Source: Gymnothorax reevesii
Lineage: Eukaryota > Chordata > Actinopteri > Anguilliformes > Muraenidae
NCBI GenBank assembly: GCA_029721435.1
Contig: CM056582.1
Span: forward strand, 40,506,611-40,570,610
Length of the DNA stretch: 64,000 nucleotides
Direction of reading: 5' to 3'
Positions 61,217-64,000 of this stretch are shown here, one piece after another. The position numbers and the translations under genes are program-made. Position 1 is the first letter of the stretch. Each line of letters opens with the position of its first letter. The notes under the pieces are model-generated. The model was not told the origin of the DNA and ran no database searches. It worked only from the letters and a program-made list of their open reading frames with translations.

Positions 61217-64000
61217 ATGGATGATTTCTTGGCATCACCAACCGTTGAGGGTTTGAAGTCTTTTAAAAAGACAGAACTGCAACAAATTTGCAGACAGTTA
61301 GAGCTGACAGAGGTAAAACCAGCCATGCGAAAAGCAAGACTGGCTAGAGAGATAGTTGAATATTACATTGATGAAAATGTGTTTGCACCAGGAGATCTGG
61401 AACAGTTTCCAGTGGAAAATCCAAATAGAGAAATGGAACTTAAATTAAAATGCTAGAGATTGAGAGGGAAGAAAAAGAAAAACAAAGAGAATTTGAGAGA
61501 GAGAAAGAGGAAAGAGCAGAAAGAGAGAGACAGAGACAGAGAGATTTTGAATTAGAGAAGTTGGATAGAGAAGAAAGACTCCAAATGGAGAAAATTAAAA
61601 TTAAAATTGAAACTAAAAATAAATTTTGTGCCAGTCAGGAGGTAAAACTGGTGCCTCCATTTTCTGAAAAGGACGTAGACAACTATTTCCAGTGTTTTGA
61701 AAAAGTAGCAAAGAGTTGCCAGTGGCCAAAGGAACACTGGCCTCTGATGTTGCAAACTGTCCTCAAGGGTAAAGCTCAACAAGCCTATTCAGCTTTGTCT
61801 GCAGATGATTCCTCTGATTATGAGGTTGTCAAAAAGGTTATTTTGAGAGCTTATGAGTTGGTTCCAGAGGCTTACCAACAGAAATTCAGAGGTCTGAAGA
61901 AATCTGAAAATCAGACTTATGTGGAATTTGCTAATGAGAAGAAGGTTTGCTTTGAGCGCTGGTGTGCTTCTATGGAGGTCAAGGATGATTTCAACTCACT
62001 AAAAGAGATGGTGTTAGTTGAAGAATTCAAGAACTGTGTTAAAGATGATGTTAAGACCTACCTTAATGAGAAGCAAGCACTGAATTTGCAATCAGCTGCC
62101 AAATTTGCAGATGAATATGTTCTCACACATAAGTCCAAATTTCAGTCTAGCAGTAATAATAGATGGTCCCAATTTCAGAAAAAGGGTTATGGTGATACCC
62201 AAGATTCCTCACCCAAAGACAAAGACAAATCTGGTGATGGTGCTCAGAAATCCAGTAACAGGTCTGATCAAAGTGTGAAAGCTGACAGTGACAAAAGTGG
62301 TCTAGTTTGCAGTTATTGCAAGAAATCTGGTCATGTTACAACTAACTGTTGGTTCCTAAAAGCTAAGAAAGAAAAAGAAAAGGATACCAAACCAAATGCC
62401 TTTGTGAAAACAAGGTTAGAAACTACCCCTGTAGTAGATAACCAATCTGCTAAATTGCCTGCTTCTTGTGGGGCTAAAAAGCCTGATACAGCTGACTTCG
62501 TGAGGGAGGAATTTCTTCCATTTGTGTCAGAGGGATTTGTGGCTCTGAATGAGCATACTACTCCTGTCCCCATATATATCTTAAGGGATACCGGAGCTTC
62601 TCAGTCACTTTTGTTGATGGACTCCTTGGAGTTACGTGATGAGACCGCTTCAGGGGATTTCATACTTGTACAAGGTATTGAAGGGAGGACTGTATCTGTA
62701 CCCCTGCGCTCTATATTCTTGAAGTCAGATTTAGTTACAGGACAGGTAAAGGTGGGACTTATGTCAAGTCTACCTATAAAGGGTGTTTCTCTGTTGCTAG
62801 GCAATGACCTGGCTGGGGGCAAAGTAGTTCCCCCTGTACATCTTACTTCACAGCCGAGCACTGAAGATGGGGATGAGGACCCATCTCTGTATCCTTCTTG
62901 CGCAGTGACTCGTGCTATGGCCAAGAAGGCTAAAGAAGATGATGTTGTGGTGCCGCCCAGCACATTGAATAGTCAGGACTCAGGTGGTTTGCCTCATGAC
63001 TCTGATTGGCCTACTATGGTTTCTCCGTTTGAGGACTTATCAGATACTTTTATCAGTTCTCTATTCAGCTAGCCGGATGGGTCTGGTGATTCTCATGTGT
63101 CTGGAGACTTGTCTCTGTCCAGAAAGCGGTTGATTGAGGAGCAAACTAATGATCCTGAAATTTGTGCACTAAAGAAGAGAGCCCTTCCTGATAAAGAAAT
63201 AGACGCAGTTCCAGTTGGGTATTATCTCAAGGATGGTGTGTTGATGCGGAAGTGGCGCCCTCCTGATATCCCTGCCAATGCAGATTGGGCAGTGGTCAGG
63301 CAAGTTGTTGTTCCGAAGGTCTACAGGAATGAGATCTTAACAATGGCTCATAGTTTACCTTTAGGAGGTCATCTTGGTGTTAACAAGACTGTTGATCAGA
63401 TCATGAAACACTTCTTTTGGCCTGGGCTTCGGAAAGACGTTTCCAACTTTTACAAAACCTGTCACACTTGTCAGGTAGTTGGAAAACACCAGTTAGACCC
63501 ACCTGTAGCTCCATTGCAGCCTATCCCAGCATTTGGGGAGCCATTCTCTAAGGTCATTGTTGATTGTGTTGGACCATTACCCAAGACTAGATCTGGAAAT
63601 CAGTACTTGTTGACAATCATGTGTGCATCTACCAGATTCCCTGAAGCCATACCTCTACGTAACATCAAGGCAACTGCAATCTCAAAGGCTTTGATAAAGT
63701 TCTTCACGTTGTTTGGCCTTCCCAGGGAAATTCAGTCAGACCAAGGTAGCAATTTTACTTCAGGATTGTTTCAGCAGGTTGTGTATGAACTAGGTGCAAA
63801 GCAGATTCTTTCTAGTGCCTATCATCCAGAAAGTCAGGGTGCCTTAGAGCGGTTTCATTCCACTCTCAAGACAATGATGAGGGCTTATTGTTATGACCAT
63901 GAGAAAGACTGGGATGAAGGTGTTCATTTGCTGTTGTTTGCAGCTAGAGAAGCAGTGCAGGAGTCTTCTGGATTCAGTCCATTTGAGCTAGTGTTTGGTC
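61217..64000 (+). pseudogene. Broken gag-pol of Gmr1-type copy 3 (partial)
   Basis: It starts with MDDFLASPT at 61217. One A is missing from a run near 61446-61450, shifting the frame. The main frame then runs from 61450 through the SCAN-like capsid, zinc knuckle and DTGAS protease to 63072, where CAG has become TAG. Integrase is readable again after that to the window end, with its zinc motif and catalytic aspartates. A ~42-base in-frame segment of the Arg/Glu coil present in copy 1 is absent. Confidence 0.88.

Larger units (their letters stand above)
58304..64000 (+). mobile_element. Gmr1-like: Gmr1-type element, copy 3 (runs past the window)
   Basis: The 5' LTR starts at 58304 (TGTAATGTG), is interrupted at about 58617 by a LINE, resumes near 60871 and ends at 61093. 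The primer site follows at 61097, with the same AAG insertion as copy 1. Gag-pol starts at 61217, and the window ends inside integrase. Confidence 0.88.

Overview
The window looks like a gene-poor, transposon-rich stretch of a teleost fish genome. The evidence is one spliced vertebrate-type kinase gene with GT-AG introns, plus mobile elements typical of fish: a Rex3/RTE LINE, a Rex1-type LINE, Gmr1-type Ty3/gypsy elements, Tc1-like and hAT transposons, and several MITE-like elements. No tRNA, rRNA or CRISPR was seen.

Layout. 1-2.6 kb: no recognised gene, but a promoter-like cluster at 1836-2026. 2.7-6.6 kb: a SANT-like fragment, two copies of an LTR-like repeat I call family R, and a hAT-type MITE with an 8-bp target duplication. 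6.8-9.5 kb: a 5'-truncated Rex3/RTE LINE with 16-bp target duplications. 9.6-15.5 kb: a deleted Tc1-like element, fold-back elements, more family R, and a decayed gypsy gag. 15.8-18.2 kb: a broken hAT transposase split by a solo Gmr1-type LTR. 19.0-23.5 kb (minus strand): a protein kinase C-like gene with a complete catalytic domain and C-terminal tail in eight exons; its large N-terminal exon holds a helical, Gln/Glu-rich region in place of visible C1/C2 domains. 24.3-30.8 kb: a teleost dispersed repeat split by a Harbinger-like MITE, a TA-flanked MITE, and members of another repeat family (X).

30.8-36.8 kb is the best candidate for an interesting system. It is a complete, apparently very young LTR retrotransposon of the Gmr1 group: 489-bp LTRs differing at one site, a 4-bp target duplication, and one uninterrupted 1579-codon gag-pol frame. 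In pol the integrase (with GPY/F module) precedes reverse transcriptase and RNase H. That is the Ty1/copia order in a Ty3/gypsy-type element. Its Gag carries a SAP-like N terminus, a SCAN-like capsid and a zinc knuckle.

41.3-64.0 kb is a nested stack. An old canonical gypsy element (gag-PR-RNase H-IN, decayed) received two further Gmr1-type elements. The first of these (41569-55339) was later split in its integrase by a 7.8-kb LTR element (45218-53012) with 1.68-kb LTRs and no recognisable coding capacity, so LARD-like. The second (58304 to beyond the window) has its 5' LTR split by a Rex1-type LINE. All Gmr1 copies in this stack are broken by nonsense or frameshift changes. Copy 1 is therefore the only one in the window that could supply protein for the family.
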